The notes beneath the pieces are model-generated. The model ran no database searches. It saw only the letters and a program-made list of their open reading frames with translations, and was not told the DNA's origin. Shown in pieces: positions 8,919 through 17,943 of a stretch of 64,000 nucleotides of DNA. The first letter of the stretch is position 1, and each line of letters begins with the position of its first letter. Source of the stretch: Notoacmeibacter ruber (GTDB lineage Bacteria > Pseudomonadota > Alphaproteobacteria > Rhizobiales > Rhizobiaceae); assembly GCF_003668555.1 (NCBI RefSeq), contig NZ_RCWN01000001.1:124001-188000 (forward strand), read 5' to 3'. The translations under genes were made by a program, and so were the position numbers.

Positions 8919-9872
8919 ATGGACCTGATGGTCAGCGCTTCAGTGGAAGACGACCCCGATTACGAAGAGACGGCACGCATTGCGACGCTTGCGTTTGGCC
9001 GCGAAAATGCCCCTTTCGCTCCCAGCCGATTCGAATGGTTCTACAATTGTGCCTTTTCGGAGGGCGCGACGATCGTTCGCCTTACCGATGACAGGACCGG
9101 CCAAAAGGTTGGCCAGATCGCCTTGGTCAATCATGCGATTGCCACTCCGGACGGCGTGGTCACCACAAGCGAGATGGTCGATCTTTTCGTTCTTCCCGAT
9201 TATCGCGGCTCAAAACGCCTCCGGACACTTTTCGATGAAGTAGAACGTCAGTTTCGCGACCAGGATATCCGCTTCTCCCTCGGCGTGCCCAACAAGAAGT
9301 CCCTTTCGGTCAATGACCGTTTTTTCCACTTGAAGCCCTATCGCAAGCTCGACATTCGCGGCGGCGTGCGCTCGCCTCTCGGCTCGCAAAAACCGCTTTT
9401 CAGCGAGGAAGTGACGGATGCCGGCGCAAGCCACGTTGCCGAACTGTTCGCGCCTTATGCGACGTGCCCGCACGACGCGGGCCTTATTTGGGACGGTCCG
9501 CGAATGGCGGCGCGCCTTGCCAATCCCGTCCAGCGATACGGGCTGCATGGGACGCCGGAGCTTGCCCTCGTTTCCTCCCCGCGGACCTTCAGGAACATGC
9601 CCATAACACTGCTCATCGGTTTCTTTTCCCGAGGCGGTGAGACCGTCAGCAAGAACAGTGTCTCGGCGCTCGTCGCAGCCGCGACGCGGCTATGGCGGCG
9701 GCCTGCTTTCCTCTATATCGGCGTGCATTCGGCAATTGAGGCGCTGCCGGGATGGCCCCTTGCCGATTGGATGCGCTTCTCACCGATGACCCTTCACCTT
9801 CGGGATTTTGCCCCGGACGGTCTTCCGCTCGATCTTGACCGTTTCCAACTCATCGATTTCGATTTCGGCTGA
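8919..9872 (+). CDS. GNAT-like acyltransferase domain protein
   Basis: A 317-residue protein whose first half looks like a GNAT N-acyltransferase: ARIATLAFGRENAPFAPSRFEWFY, a beta-strand block MVDLFVLPDYRG (the acyl-CoA loop region), and LGVPNKKSLSVNDRFFHLKPY. The second half does not match anything I recognise. The ATG at 8919 has GGGAGG 9 bases upstream. Its stop overlaps the start of the polysaccharide deacetylase gene (TGATG), so the two are coupled and probably act on one glycan, one removing and one adding acyl groups. That pairing is inference. Confidence 0.65.
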   Translation: MDLMVSASVEDDPDYEETARIATLAFGRENAPFAPSRFEWFYNCAFSEGATIVRLTDDRTGQKVGQIALVNHAIATPDGVVTTSEMVDLFVLPDYRGSKRLRTLFDEVERQFRDQDIRFSLGVPNKKSLSVNDRFFHLKPYRKLDIRGGVRSPLGSQKPLFSEEVTDAGASHVAELFAPYATCPHDAGLIWDGPRMAARLANPVQRYGLHGTPELALVSSPRTFRNMPITLLIGFFSRGGETVSKNSVSALVAAATRLWRRPAFLYIGVHSAIEALPGWPLADWMRFSPMTLHLRDFAPDGLPLDLDRFQLIDFDFG

Positions 9873-10888
9873 TGAAACGTGTTGCCCGACATCTTGCCAT
9901 CCGCTCTGCCCTCGAAGCGATCGCTGCGACCCATCCGCGCGCGCCCATTCGTCGCAAGGCGGGACACAGCCTGATTTTCACGATGCATCATGTATGTCCG
10001 GCCGAAATGAAGCCGTTCGACCCGAATGCGGGACTTTCGATCACCCCTGAATTCCTCGAGACAGTGATCGAAGAATGCCGCGCCTGCGGGTTCTCGCCGG
10101 TCAGGCTTCACGAACTGCCGCAACGGCTCGCCGCCCACCCCAAAGGCCGTTTCGTGGCCTTTACGCTCGACGATGGCTGCCGGGACAATCGCGACCATGC
10201 CGCGCCAGTCTTCCGGCGCCATAACGTGCCCTACACATTATTCGTCACGAAAGGATTTGCGCGGCGGAGCGCGACCATGTGGTGGGAGACGGCCGAAGCC
10301 GCTATCCGCGGCGCCGATCACTGGAACCTGGACGGCCAGCCGATGTGCTGCGAAACGATCGCGCAGAAGAACGAGGCCTATGCACGGACCGTGGCTTTTC
10401 ACGCATTGGCCGGCAACGACAACGCTGCGGTAACCGCGATCGAACTCGCGGCGGAAGAGGTCGGGATCGACGGCCTTGCGATCGTTCGAACTCAAACCCT
10501 GAGCGAGCGTGAGTTGAAAGCGCTTATCACGAGCGACGACCTCGCCGATTTCGGTGTCCACACGCTGAACCATCCTGCGCTCGCCAAATTACCAGAAGAC
10601 ATTATGCGGCGCGAGATCACAGAGTCCGTTTCATGGATTGAAGAATTGAGCGGGCGGCGCCCCGCCGCGATCGCCTACCCCTATGGTCACGAATGGGCCT
10701 GCGGCGAGAGGGAAGCGAATGCCGCTAGGGAGGCGGGGCTCAGCATCGGCGTCACAACCCGACCGGGCAAATTGGCCCGGGTCTTGTCGCAATCCATGCT
10801 TCTGCCGCGCGTCTCGCTTAACGGCCTCTATCAGGAGCGACGCTTCGTCAGAGCCTTTCTCTCAGGACGGCTCCTGAAGGAAACCTGA
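9872..10888 (+). CDS. Polysaccharide deacetylase (carbohydrate esterase family 4)
   Basis: A 338-residue NodB-homology protein, family enzymes of which remove N- or O-acetyl groups from chitin oligomers, peptidoglycan or exopolysaccharide. The catalytic TLDDG motif (FTLDDGCRDN, about residue 98) and metal-binding H-x3-H (HTLNHPAL, about residue 230) are present, as is the later AYPYG strand. No signal peptide is visible, so a cytoplasmic lipid-linked or nucleotide-linked substrate is possible. It starts in the TGATG overlap with the GNAT-like gene. Confidence 0.85.
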   Translation: MKRVARHLAIRSALEAIAATHPRAPIRRKAGHSLIFTMHHVCPAEMKPFDPNAGLSITPEFLETVIEECRACGFSPVRLHELPQRLAAHPKGRFVAFTLDDGCRDNRDHAAPVFRRHNVPYTLFVTKGFARRSATMWWETAEAAIRGADHWNLDGQPMCCETIAQKNEAYARTVAFHALAGNDNAAVTAIELAAEEVGIDGLAIVRTQTLSERELKALITSDDLADFGVHTLNHPALAKLPEDIMRREITESVSWIEELSGRRPAAIAYPYGHEWACGEREANAAREAGLSIGVTTRPGKLARVLSQSMLLPRVSLNGLYQERRFVRAFLSGRLLKET

Positions 10889-10939
10889 CCAGCCTTCCCT
10901 TGCACGCATCCGATCATCCATCCGGCGATGAACTGCCGC

Positions 10940-12334
10940 TCACGATCCTCTTCTGGCTAAGGCAGTGAGAATACGGGCCCAAGAACGCATGCCCTTGTGA
11001 AAGCTTGTCAGCCCGTATTTCTCGTTCGGCGAATGAATGCGGTCATCGGCAAGGCCGAAGCCGACCAAAAGGCTTTCCATGCCAAGTTCGTTCTGGAAAG
11101 TGCCCACAATGGGGATGGAACCACCCATGCCGATGATCGGCGCCTCGACGTTCCATTCTTCCGTCAACGCCTGCTTGGCGGTTGTCAGAAGCGACGACTG
11201 GTAAGGCAGTTGCACGGCCGGCGAGCCGCCATGCGGGTGGAATTCGACCGTGCAGTCGGCCGGCAGGTGGCTCTCTACGAAATGCCGGAAGTTTTCGCGG
11301 ATCGCGTCGGGGTCCTGATCGTGGACGAGGCGAAACGAGACCTTGGCGGTGGCCTTGGCGGGGATGACGGTCTTGAAGCCTTCGCCCGTATAGCCGCCCG
11401 AAATGCCATTGATCTCGGCCGTCGGGCGCGCCCATGTCAGCTCCGCAATCGAGCGGCCGGCTTCACCGGACGGTTTCGAAAGGCCGATCGAGCCAAGAAA
11501 ACCATCTGGCGTGAGGTCGAGTGCGTCCCAGCTTTTTTTGATGTCGTCAGGCGTTTCGTTCACGCCCTCATAGAAATTCTTGATGGTGACCCGTCCGGTC
11601 TCGTCATGCATCGCGCCGAGAATGGATGACAGGATCTGGAGAGGATTGGCCGCCGCGCCCCCGTAATAGCCGGAGTGCAAATCGCGATCGGCCGCGTGGA
11701 TGGTGATTTCTTCGCCGACAAGGCCACGCAGCCCACCAGAAATGGCAGGCGTCTCCGCGTCCCACATATTGGTGTCGCAGACGAGTGCGAAATCGGCCTT
11801 CAGTTCCTCCTTGTTGGCTTCGATGAAGGGAAGGAGCGAAGGCGATCCGCTTTCTTCTTCGCCCTCGAACAGGATCGTCACGCGGCAGGGCAGCGTGCCT
11901 GTTTCCGCAATCAGGGCGCGGCAGGCCTCGACGAAGGTCATTAGCTGGCCCTTGTCGTCTGCGGCGCCGCGGCCGGTAATCACCTGGCGTCCATCACGTT
12001 CGACGATTTCCGATTGAAAGGGATCGCTGTTCCATTCGGAGATCGGGTCGACCGGTTGAACGTCGTAATGGCCGTAGAACAGAGCGTGCGGTGCATCCGG
12101 TCCTGCGCCGTCATGATGAGCGACGACCATGGGATGCCCCGGCGTTTCCCGAACGGATGCCTCGAAGCCGATCTCGGCCAGATCCTTCTTCAGCCACTCT
12201 GCGGCTTGGCGGCAGGCGCCGGCGTAGTCCGGATCGGTCGAGATTGAGGGGATGGCGATGAGAGCCTTGAGATGGTCGAGTGCGCCATCCAGACGGTCGT
12301 CGAGGCGTGAAAGCACGGAATCGAGAGAGGACAT
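10940..12334 (-). CDS. M20 family dipeptidase
   Basis: A 464-residue zinc peptidase of the M20 family (dipeptidase/CNDP-like). Metal and catalytic residues are in recognisable blocks: FYGHYDVQP (His, catalytic Asp; about residue 89), GAADDKGQ (bridging Asp), FEGEEESGSPSL (catalytic and ligand Glu), CDTNMW (Asp), and a C-terminal HSPNEKY (His). The dimerisation insert is present, so length fits the carnosinase-like group. It is a single gene facing away from polA; the region between holds a candidate small RNA. Confidence 0.88.
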   Translation of the reverse strand: MSSLDSVLSRLDDRLDGALDHLKALIAIPSISTDPDYAGACRQAAEWLKKDLAEIGFEASVRETPGHPMVVAHHDGAGPDAPHALFYGHYDVQPVDPISEWNSDPFQSEIVERDGRQVITGRGAADDKGQLMTFVEACRALIAETGTLPCRVTILFEGEEESGSPSLLPFIEANKEELKADFALVCDTNMWDAETPAISGGLRGLVGEEITIHAADRDLHSGYYGGAAANPLQILSSILGAMHDETGRVTIKNFYEGVNETPDDIKKSWDALDLTPDGFLGSIGLSKPSGEAGRSIAELTWARPTAEINGISGGYTGEGFKTVIPAKATAKVSFRLVHDQDPDAIRENFRHFVESHLPADCTVEFHPHGGSPAVQLPYQSSLLTTAKQALTEEWNVEAPIIGMGGSIPIVGTFQNELGMESLLVGFGLADDRIHSPNEKYGLTSFHKGMRSWARILTALARRGS

Positions 12335-12415
12335 GAATCATCCATTGCGGTTATGTTTGCCGGCAACGGTAGGGCGCATGGCGCTCCTCGGCAAACACTC
12401 CCGATGCAATCGGAC

Positions 12416-12590
12416 AAAGAAAAGCCGCCGTGGCGGAGGGGGAAGCCACGGCGGCATTCTACTGATCGGAAGCCAGCGAGAGGGGGACGCGGCTTTCCGT
12501 CGTCTCGTCCGGGAGGCGGGGGACGGGCCTCTTGTTCCGGACGGTGGCGCTTTTGGTGTCGCCGACCACTGACAATTGATATCTGGAAAC
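12416..12590 (-). ncRNA. Candidate trans-acting sRNA upstream of polA, EcpR1-like
   Basis: No protein gene fits this interval, yet on the minus strand it ends in a perfect rho-independent terminator. Upstream of it is a second hairpin, CGTCC / GGACG, with a C-rich loop CCCGCCTCCC, a sequence able to pair with ribosome binding sites. A polA-linked sRNA with a C-rich second stem-loop recalls EcpR1 of Sinorhizobium meliloti, which I remember as encoded beside polA and acting on dnaA and gcrA mRNAs. The 3' end is well defined; the 5' end is a guess based on the roughly 170-nt length of that RNA. Confidence 0.55.
12418..12455 (-). terminator. Rho-independent terminator of the polA-upstream sRNA
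   Basis: An 11-bp perfect stem (GCCGCCGTGGC at 12424-12434 and GCCACGGCGGC at 12445-12455) with a 10-base loop is followed on the minus strand by TTTTCTTT. It cannot serve the dipeptidase gene, whose start lies beyond it, so it implies a transcript arising between here and polA. Confidence 0.75.
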
Positions 12591-12604
12591 GGGCAAAACA
12601 AGGG

Positions 12605-12623
12605 CAGAAGTATTACGCTTCTG
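12605..12623. promoter_or_regulatory. Inverted repeat between the sRNA and polA, possible operator
   Basis: CAGAAG and CTTCTG are separated by seven bases (TATTACG). The spacing and AT-rich centre suggest a dimer-binding site, placed just upstream of the estimated 5' end of the sRNA and about 100 bases before polA. No regulator can be named. Confidence 0.35.
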
Positions 12624-12718
12624 TAATCTATTGCCGTTGTGCGAAGGATAGCCGAAATCCCTGCTGCCATCAACTGCGCAATAGACGAGTCGCCCGTGCC
12701 GCGCTAAGCGTTCCAACC

Positions 12719-15664
12719 ATGAAAAAAGGCGATCATCTCTTCCTTGTCGACGGCTCGGCTTATATTTTCCGGGCTTATCACGCGCTCCCTCCTCTCACAC
12801 GCAAATCGGACGGTTTGCCGGTCGGCGCGGTTTCCGGTTTCTGCAACATGCTCTGGAAGCTGCTGCGCAACGCCCGCGACACGGAAGTCGGCGTAACGCC
12901 TACCCATTTCGCCGTCATCTTCGATTATTCCTCAAAGACGTTCCGGAATGAACTCTACGGAGAGTATAAGGCCAATCGCTCGGCGCCGCCGGAAGATCTG
13001 GTACCGCAATTCGGCCTGATCCGCGAAGCGACCCGTGCTTTCGACGTAGCCTGCATCGAGCAGGAAGGGTTCGAGGCCGACGATATCATCGCAACCTATT
13101 GCCGACTGGCCTGCGAAGCGGGCGGCGATACGACGATCATCTCCTCCGACAAGGACCTGATGCAGCTCGTCGGTCCTACGGTCGGCATGTACGATCCGAT
13201 GAAGGACAAGGAGATCGGCGTCGATGAGGTGATCGAGAAATTCGGCGTCCGGCCTGACAAGATGATCGAGCTTCAGGCGTTGACGGGCGATTCCATCGAT
13301 AATGTTCCGGGTGTGCCGGGAATCGGGCCGAAAACCGCGGCGCAACTTCTCGAAGAGTTTGGCGATCTCGATACGCTGCTAGCCCAGGCCGAGACCATCA
13401 AACAGAAGAAGCGGCGCGAAAATCTGATTGAGCATGCCGATAATGCGCGTCTTTCGCGCGAACTGGTGCGCCTCCGTGACGATGTGGATCTGGAGCTTCC
13501 GCTCGATGCGTTGACCCTTTCGGATCTCAACGGACCGAAACTGATCGGCTTTCTGAAGACGATGCAGTTTACCACCCTGACCAAGCGTGTTGCCGATCAG
13601 ACGGAAGCCGATGCATCCGCGATCGATGCGGCGGATGTGAAGGTGGAGTGGGAAAGCGCACACGGCCCGGATCTCGACCCTGGAGAGGGGCCATCGAAAG
13701 ACGATGTGCTCGCCGCGCCTACGGAGGGTATGGCGCCGCAGGCGCTTGCCGAGAAGCGCGCTGCCGAAATCCGCGACATTGCCTTCGACCACAGTAAATA
13801 TGAAACCGTCGGCACGCTGGAGCGATTGCGCGCATGGATCGCCGCCGCCCGCGATCAGGGCCATGTCGCCTTTGACACCGAGACCGACAGTCTCGACCCC
13901 ATGCAGGCGAAGCTGTGCGGGTTTTCGCTGGCCGTCGAGCCGGGATATGCCTGCTATGTGCCCCTTTGCCACCGGGAGGGCGATGGCGACCTTCTGGGCA
14001 GTGACAGTCTCTGTGCAGGTCAGATTCCCGAGCGGGACGCGCTGAGCGCCCTGCGGGAATTGCTGGAGGATCCCGCATGCCTGAAGATCGGCCAGAACAT
14101 CAAGTTCGATATGGTGGTCATGGCGCGATGCGATGTGGAAGGTGAGCCGATCGAAATTGTCAATTTCGACGACACCATGCTGATTTCCTATGTCATCGAA
14201 GCGGGGCGGACAGCCGGCAGCCAGGGCGGCCACGGCATGGATCCGCTGGCCGATCGCTGGCTTGGTCACAAGCCCATTCCGTACAAGGATGTTTGCGGAA
14301 CCGGAAAGAACGCCGTCACGTTCGACCGCGTGACGATGGATAAAGCCACGGAATATGCCGCAGAGGATGCCGATATCACGCTGAGGCTATGGCTTGCCAT
14401 GAAGCCACGACTGACGGCGGACGGTGTGGTCTCCGTCTATGAGAGGCTGGAGCGCCCGCTGGTGCCGGTCATCGGTAAGATGGAGCGGGCAGGCGTTTCG
14501 GTCGACCGGCAGATTCTCTCCCGACTGTCGGGCGAGTTCGGCCAGCAGGCCGCGGGTATCGAAGCCGAAATCTACGAGATGGCGGGCGAGAGCTTCAATA
14601 TCGGCTCGCCAAAACAGCTTGGCGATATTCTGTTTGGCCGAATGGGGTTGCCCGGCGGCTCCAAGACGAAGACCGGCCAATGGTCGACCAGCGCGCGTGT
14701 CCTGGAAGATCTCGCGGCCGAGGGCCATCCCTTGCCTCGGCGCATTGTCGATTGGCGCCAGCTCACCAAGCTGAAGAGCACCTACACCGATGCGCTGCCC
14801 GGTTATATCCACCCCGAGACAAAGCGGGTTCACACCTCCTACCAGATGGCGGCAACCACCACAGGCCGCCTTTCATCGTCGGAACCCAACCTGCAGAACA
14901 TTCCGATTCGCACGAGCGAAGGCCGGAAGATTCGCACCGCCTTCATCGCGGAGCCGGGCAACGTTCTGATTTCGGCCGATTACAGCCAGATCGAGCTGCG
15001 CATCCTCGCTCACATCGCCGACATACCGCAGCTTCGACAGGCTTTCGCCGAAGGGATCGATATTCACGCGATGACGGCAAGCGAGATGTTCGGTGTGCCC
15101 GTCGAGGGAATGCCCGGAGAGGTTCGCCGTCGAGCCAAGGCGATCAATTTCGGCATTATCTATGGCATCTCCGCTTTCGGGCTTGCCAATCAGCTTGGTA
15201 TCGAGCGCAGCGAAGCCGGAGAATACATCAAGCGCTATTTCGAGCGCTTCCCCGGCATTCGCGATTATATGGACGCCACGAAGGCCTTTGCGCGCGAGCA
15301 TGGTTATGTGGAGACCCTGTTCGGACGGCGCGCTTATTATCCCGACATCAAATCGTCGAATCATTCCGTCCGCTCCTTCAATGAACGGGCCGCAATCAAT
15401 GCGCCAATTCAGGGCTCTGCGGCCGACATCATTCGAAGAGCGATGATCCGCATGGACGGCGTACTGGAAAAAGCGAAACTCAATGCCACCATGCTGCTGC
15501 AGGTTCATGACGAACTGATCTTCGAACTGCCCGAAAGTCAGGCCGAGGCCGCCATTCCCCTGATCCGTGACGTGATGGAAAACGCAGCCATGCCGGCGGT
15601 AGACATGGCTGTGCCGCTACAGGTGGACGCGCAGGCGGCCTCCAACTGGGACGAAGCGCATTGA
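12719..15664 (+). CDS. polA: DNA polymerase I
   Basis: A 981-residue repair and Okazaki-fragment processing polymerase with all three domains. The N-terminal 5'-nuclease is at about 1-300 (FLVDGSAYIFRAYHALPP, TGDSIDNVPGVPGIGPKTA). The 3'-5' exonuclease is active-looking, with FDTETDS near 384 and YAAEDADITL near 550. The polymerase has motif A DYSQIELR near 754, motif B RRRAKAINFGIIYG near 805 and motif C QVHDELIFE near 930. The ATG at 12719 gives the standard N-terminus; an open frame continues upstream to 12353 but lacks conservation and overlaps the sRNA. Confidence 0.96.
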   Translation: MKKGDHLFLVDGSAYIFRAYHALPPLTRKSDGLPVGAVSGFCNMLWKLLRNARDTEVGVTPTHFAVIFDYSSKTFRNELYGEYKANRSAPPEDLVPQFGLIREATRAFDVACIEQEGFEADDIIATYCRLACEAGGDTTIISSDKDLMQLVGPTVGMYDPMKDKEIGVDEVIEKFGVRPDKMIELQALTGDSIDNVPGVPGIGPKTAAQLLEEFGDLDTLLAQAETIKQKKRRENLIEHADNARLSRELVRLRDDVDLELPLDALTLSDLNGPKLIGFLKTMQFTTLTKRVADQTEADASAIDAADVKVEWESAHGPDLDPGEGPSKDDVLAAPTEGMAPQALAEKRAAEIRDIAFDHSKYETVGTLERLRAWIAAARDQGHVAFDTETDSLDPMQAKLCGFSLAVEPGYACYVPLCHREGDGDLLGSDSLCAGQIPERDALSALRELLEDPACLKIGQNIKFDMVVMARCDVEGEPIEIVNFDDTMLISYVIEAGRTAGSQGGHGMDPLADRWLGHKPIPYKDVCGTGKNAVTFDRVTMDKATEYAAEDADITLRLWLAMKPRLTADGVVSVYERLERPLVPVIGKMERAGVSVDRQILSRLSGEFGQQAAGIEAEIYEMAGESFNIGSPKQLGDILFGRMGLPGGSKTKTGQWSTSARVLEDLAAEGHPLPRRIVDWRQLTKLKSTYTDALPGYIHPETKRVHTSYQMAATTTGRLSSSEPNLQNIPIRTSEGRKIRTAFIAEPGNVLISADYSQIELRILAHIADIPQLRQAFAEGIDIHAMTASEMFGVPVEGMPGEVRRRAKAINFGIIYGISAFGLANQLGIERSEAGEYIKRYFERFPGIRDYMDATKAFAREHGYVETLFGRRAYYPDIKSSNHSVRSFNERAAINAPIQGSAADIIRRAMIRMDGVLEKAKLNATMLLQVHDELIFELPESQAEAAIPLIRDVMENAAMPAVDMAVPLQVDAQAASNWDEAH

Positions 15665-15687
15665 GTTCGTTCGCCGATGGCCGCCGC

Positions 15688-15912
15688 ATGCCCTGCGCCT
15701 TTCAGGCATGGTTATGTGTCGGCATCGTCGGCGCGACTCTCTTGTCGATCGCCGGTTGCCAATCGACCTCGGCGACCATGCGCCCTCCCGGTGCCGTGAC
15801 CTCGGTGGACGGGCGCTTCTCTGATGATGGCGCTCCGATATGGGAACGGCCGCTCACCGAGGATGAACGCCTGATACGCCCCTTGGCCGTCGATAGCGGT
15901 GTCGAGAACTAG
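15688..15912 (+). CDS. Small putative lipoprotein
   Basis: A 74-residue protein with a hydrophobic N-terminal stretch (WLCVGIVGATLLSI) ending in the lipobox-like IAGC, after which a short acidic mature chain follows. It is not a family I recognise. The frame is also open from a TTG at 15661 that overlaps the polA stop; the ATG at 15688 is preferred because it leaves a normal signal peptide length, though no strong ribosome binding site is seen for either. Likely cotranscribed with polA and ended by the terminator at 16036. Confidence 0.55.
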   Translation: MPCAFQAWLCVGIVGATLLSIAGCQSTSATMRPPGAVTSVDGRFSDDGAPIWERPLTEDERLIRPLAVDSGVEN

Positions 15913-16035
15913 CTCCCGCCGACCGACTGTCATTTGTGCGTTACGCGTTCTTGCCATGATGACACTGCGCAGAAAACGAAACCCCGTTTCACTGCCGTGC
16001 CGCATCATGCCTGCCCCGTGCTGCGGCTCATCTTG
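15913..16035. other. Intergenic stretch before the polA-unit terminator
   Basis: Together with 16036-16239 this makes a 327-base region without a gene. I see no coding potential, no tRNA and no convincing promoter here; the remaining part contains the terminator and the leader of the entericidin gene. Confidence 0.5.
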
Positions 16036-16067
16036 AAGGCCGGATCGCTGCCCGATCCGGCCTTTTT
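16036..16067 (+). terminator. Rho-independent terminator after polA-lipoprotein unit
   Basis: A 12-bp perfect stem (AAGGCCGGATCG and its complement, loop CTGCC) is followed by TTTTT-C on the plus strand. Confidence 0.8.
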
Positions 16068-16239
16068 CCACGACGAAATCCAACGCGCGAAATTTTCTTG
16101 CTCCCCGTTAGCAGTGCCGGGCAGACCCGCTAGGCTCGCGGGTCTGAAATCGGGCAATTCTGTGAAAATATTCGCTCCTGCGGGGAACCAGTTGGCTCTT
16201 GGCGATTTTCTCCCTCATAGCGAAAGAGGGAATACATCC

Positions 16240-16398
16240 ATGAAAAATATTCTTTTCGTCACCGCACTTGTAGCGTTCATCGCACCGTCGCTCGCCGGCT
16301 GCGGCAACACGATCCGCGGTATGGGCCAGGATACGGCCAACACCGTCGATGCCACGCAGTCTGCGGTGGAAAATACGGCTGACGCAGCGGCCTATTGA
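16240..16398 (+). CDS. Entericidin A/B family lipoprotein
   Basis: A 52-residue lipoprotein: signal peptide MKNILFVTALVAFIAPSLAGC with the lipobox Cys at position 21, followed by GNTIRGMGQDT, the core of the entericidin family. In enterobacteria the entericidins are a small antidote/toxin lipoprotein pair induced in stationary phase; rhizobia carry single copies of unknown role. AGAGGG lies 9 bases upstream of the ATG. A strong terminator follows, so it is a monocistronic unit. Confidence 0.85.
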   Translation: MKNILFVTALVAFIAPSLAGCGNTIRGMGQDTANTVDATQSAVENTADAAAY

Positions 16399-16430
16399 TT
16401 TAACGGCCGCCCATCTGGCGGTTGAAACGA

Positions 16431-16462
16431 AGGGCGATGGATTACTCCATCGCCCTCTTTTT
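16431..16462 (+). terminator. Rho-independent terminator of the entericidin gene
   Basis: AGGGCGATGG, a six-base loop ATTACT, then CCATCGCCCT and CTTTTT: a perfect 10-bp stem with a T tract. Confidence 0.85.
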
Positions 16463-16489
16463 ATGCTGACAGGAAACCTGCCCCGACAA

Positions 16490-17863
16490 TCAGACCGCTG
16501 GACTATCGATGGCAACCGTCTTCACATTCACGAATTCGCGGATGCCTTCCGCGGAAAGTTCGCGTCCATAGCCGGAATGCTTGACGCCGCCGAACGGAAT
16601 GCGCGGGTCGGACGCCGTCATACGGTTGATGAACGTGCCGCCGGCGACCAGATCGCGGATGAATCGTTTCTGTTCGTCAGCATCCTTTGTGAAGGCCGCA
16701 GATGAAAGGCCGAAGCTCGTCGCATTGGCAATCTCGACGGCCTCATCGATATCCTTCGCTTTGAAGAACAGCGCGACCGGCCCGAAAAACTCCTCCTGAT
16801 AGGCAGGAGCGTCTTTTGGAATATCGGAGAGGATCGTCGGCGCGTAGAACCAGCCATCGCGGTCTGGCACTTCGCCTCCGATGACGAGTTTGGCGCCGTC
16901 CTCGACGCTTTTCTTCACCTGTTCCGCCAATTCGTCACGAATATCCTCTGTCGCAAGCGGCCCGAGATCGATCGACTCTTCCATGGGATCGCCGATGGTG
17001 AGCGCCTCGAACTTCTGCTTGAAGCCGGCTAGGACCTGATCATAGACGTCCTCGTGGACGATGAAACGCTTGGCCGCGATGCAGCTTTGGCCGTTATTCT
17101 GGAGCCGCGCCTTCACGCCCGTCTCGATAGCCGCATCGATATCGGCGCTCGGCATCACGATGAAAGCGTCGGATCCACCGAGTTCGAGAACAGCCTTCTT
17201 GATATGCTTGGCAGCCTGGCTGGCCACCGCTGCGCCGGCCGGTTCCGACCCGGTCAGCGTGACTGCCTTGACACGTTCGTCATCGATCAGAGCTTCAATC
17301 TTGTCCGAACCGATCAGGAGGGTCTGGAAGCAGCCTTGCGGCAAACCGGCCTCTGAAAAGACCTCTTCGATCGCCATGGCGCACTGCGGCACATTGCTCG
17401 CATGTTTCAGAATGCCGACATTACCGGCCATCAGGTTTGGTGCGGCAAAACGGAAAAGCTGCCAGTACGGAAAATTCCACGGCATGACAGCCAGCACCAG
17501 ACCAATCGGCTGGTAGGTCACGAATGTCTTCTCGGCCGCGCTTTCATGCGCTTCATCGGCGAGAAAGTCGGCTGCGTTGTCCGCGTAATAGCGGCAGACA
17601 GAGGCGCATTTGTTCACTTCGGCCTTCGCCTCTTCGAGACGCTTGCCCATTTCGAGTACGGCGAGGCGTCCCAGCTTGTCGGTTTGGGCCTCGAGGATAT
17701 CGGCGACCCTGTTGAGGATCGAAGAGCGCTCCGCAAAAGAGGTCTCACGCCATTCGGCAAAAGCCCGATCCGCGTTTTCGAGAGCGCGTTGGACATGCTC
17801 ATCATCGTGCGAAGCGAGTTCTTCGAATGTCTCGCCCGTGGCGGGATTCGTACTTTTAGGCAT
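16490..17863 (-). CDS. NAD(P)-dependent aldehyde dehydrogenase, succinate-semialdehyde type
   Basis: A 457-residue aldehyde dehydrogenase oxidising an aldehyde to its acid. The catalytic Cys is in NNGQSCIAAKRF (about residue 261), the general-base Glu in LELGGSDAF (about 228), and the cofactor-binding TLTGSEPAG near 205. PWNFPYWQLFRF and the short N-terminus resemble the Sad/YneI-type succinate-semialdehyde dehydrogenases rather than GabD. The substrate is therefore inferred from family similarity. It is a single gene whose upstream region also serves the small-protein operon at 17944-18568. Confidence 0.85.
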   Translation of the reverse strand: MPKSTNPATGETFEELASHDDEHVQRALENADRAFAEWRETSFAERSSILNRVADILEAQTDKLGRLAVLEMGKRLEEAKAEVNKCASVCRYYADNAADFLADEAHESAAEKTFVTYQPIGLVLAVMPWNFPYWQLFRFAAPNLMAGNVGILKHASNVPQCAMAIEEVFSEAGLPQGCFQTLLIGSDKIEALIDDERVKAVTLTGSEPAGAAVASQAAKHIKKAVLELGGSDAFIVMPSADIDAAIETGVKARLQNNGQSCIAAKRFIVHEDVYDQVLAGFKQKFEALTIGDPMEESIDLGPLATEDIRDELAEQVKKSVEDGAKLVIGGEVPDRDGWFYAPTILSDIPKDAPAYQEEFFGPVALFFKAKDIDEAVEIANATSFGLSSAAFTKDADEQKRFIRDLVAGGTFINRMTASDPRIPFGGVKHSGYGRELSAEGIREFVNVKTVAIDSPAV

Positions 17864-17943
17864 AAAAATCTCCTGATTGAAAAATCAAACGTGACAAAAG
17901 CCTGTTCAGGGGTAGGGCACAAAACTGCTGACCCGGCCCGATG

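Noticed and set aside
12353..12718. N-terminal extension of DNA polymerase I
   Set aside because: The frame is open but unrelated to the family, overlaps a perfect terminator and sRNA-like structures, and a normal start lies at 12719.
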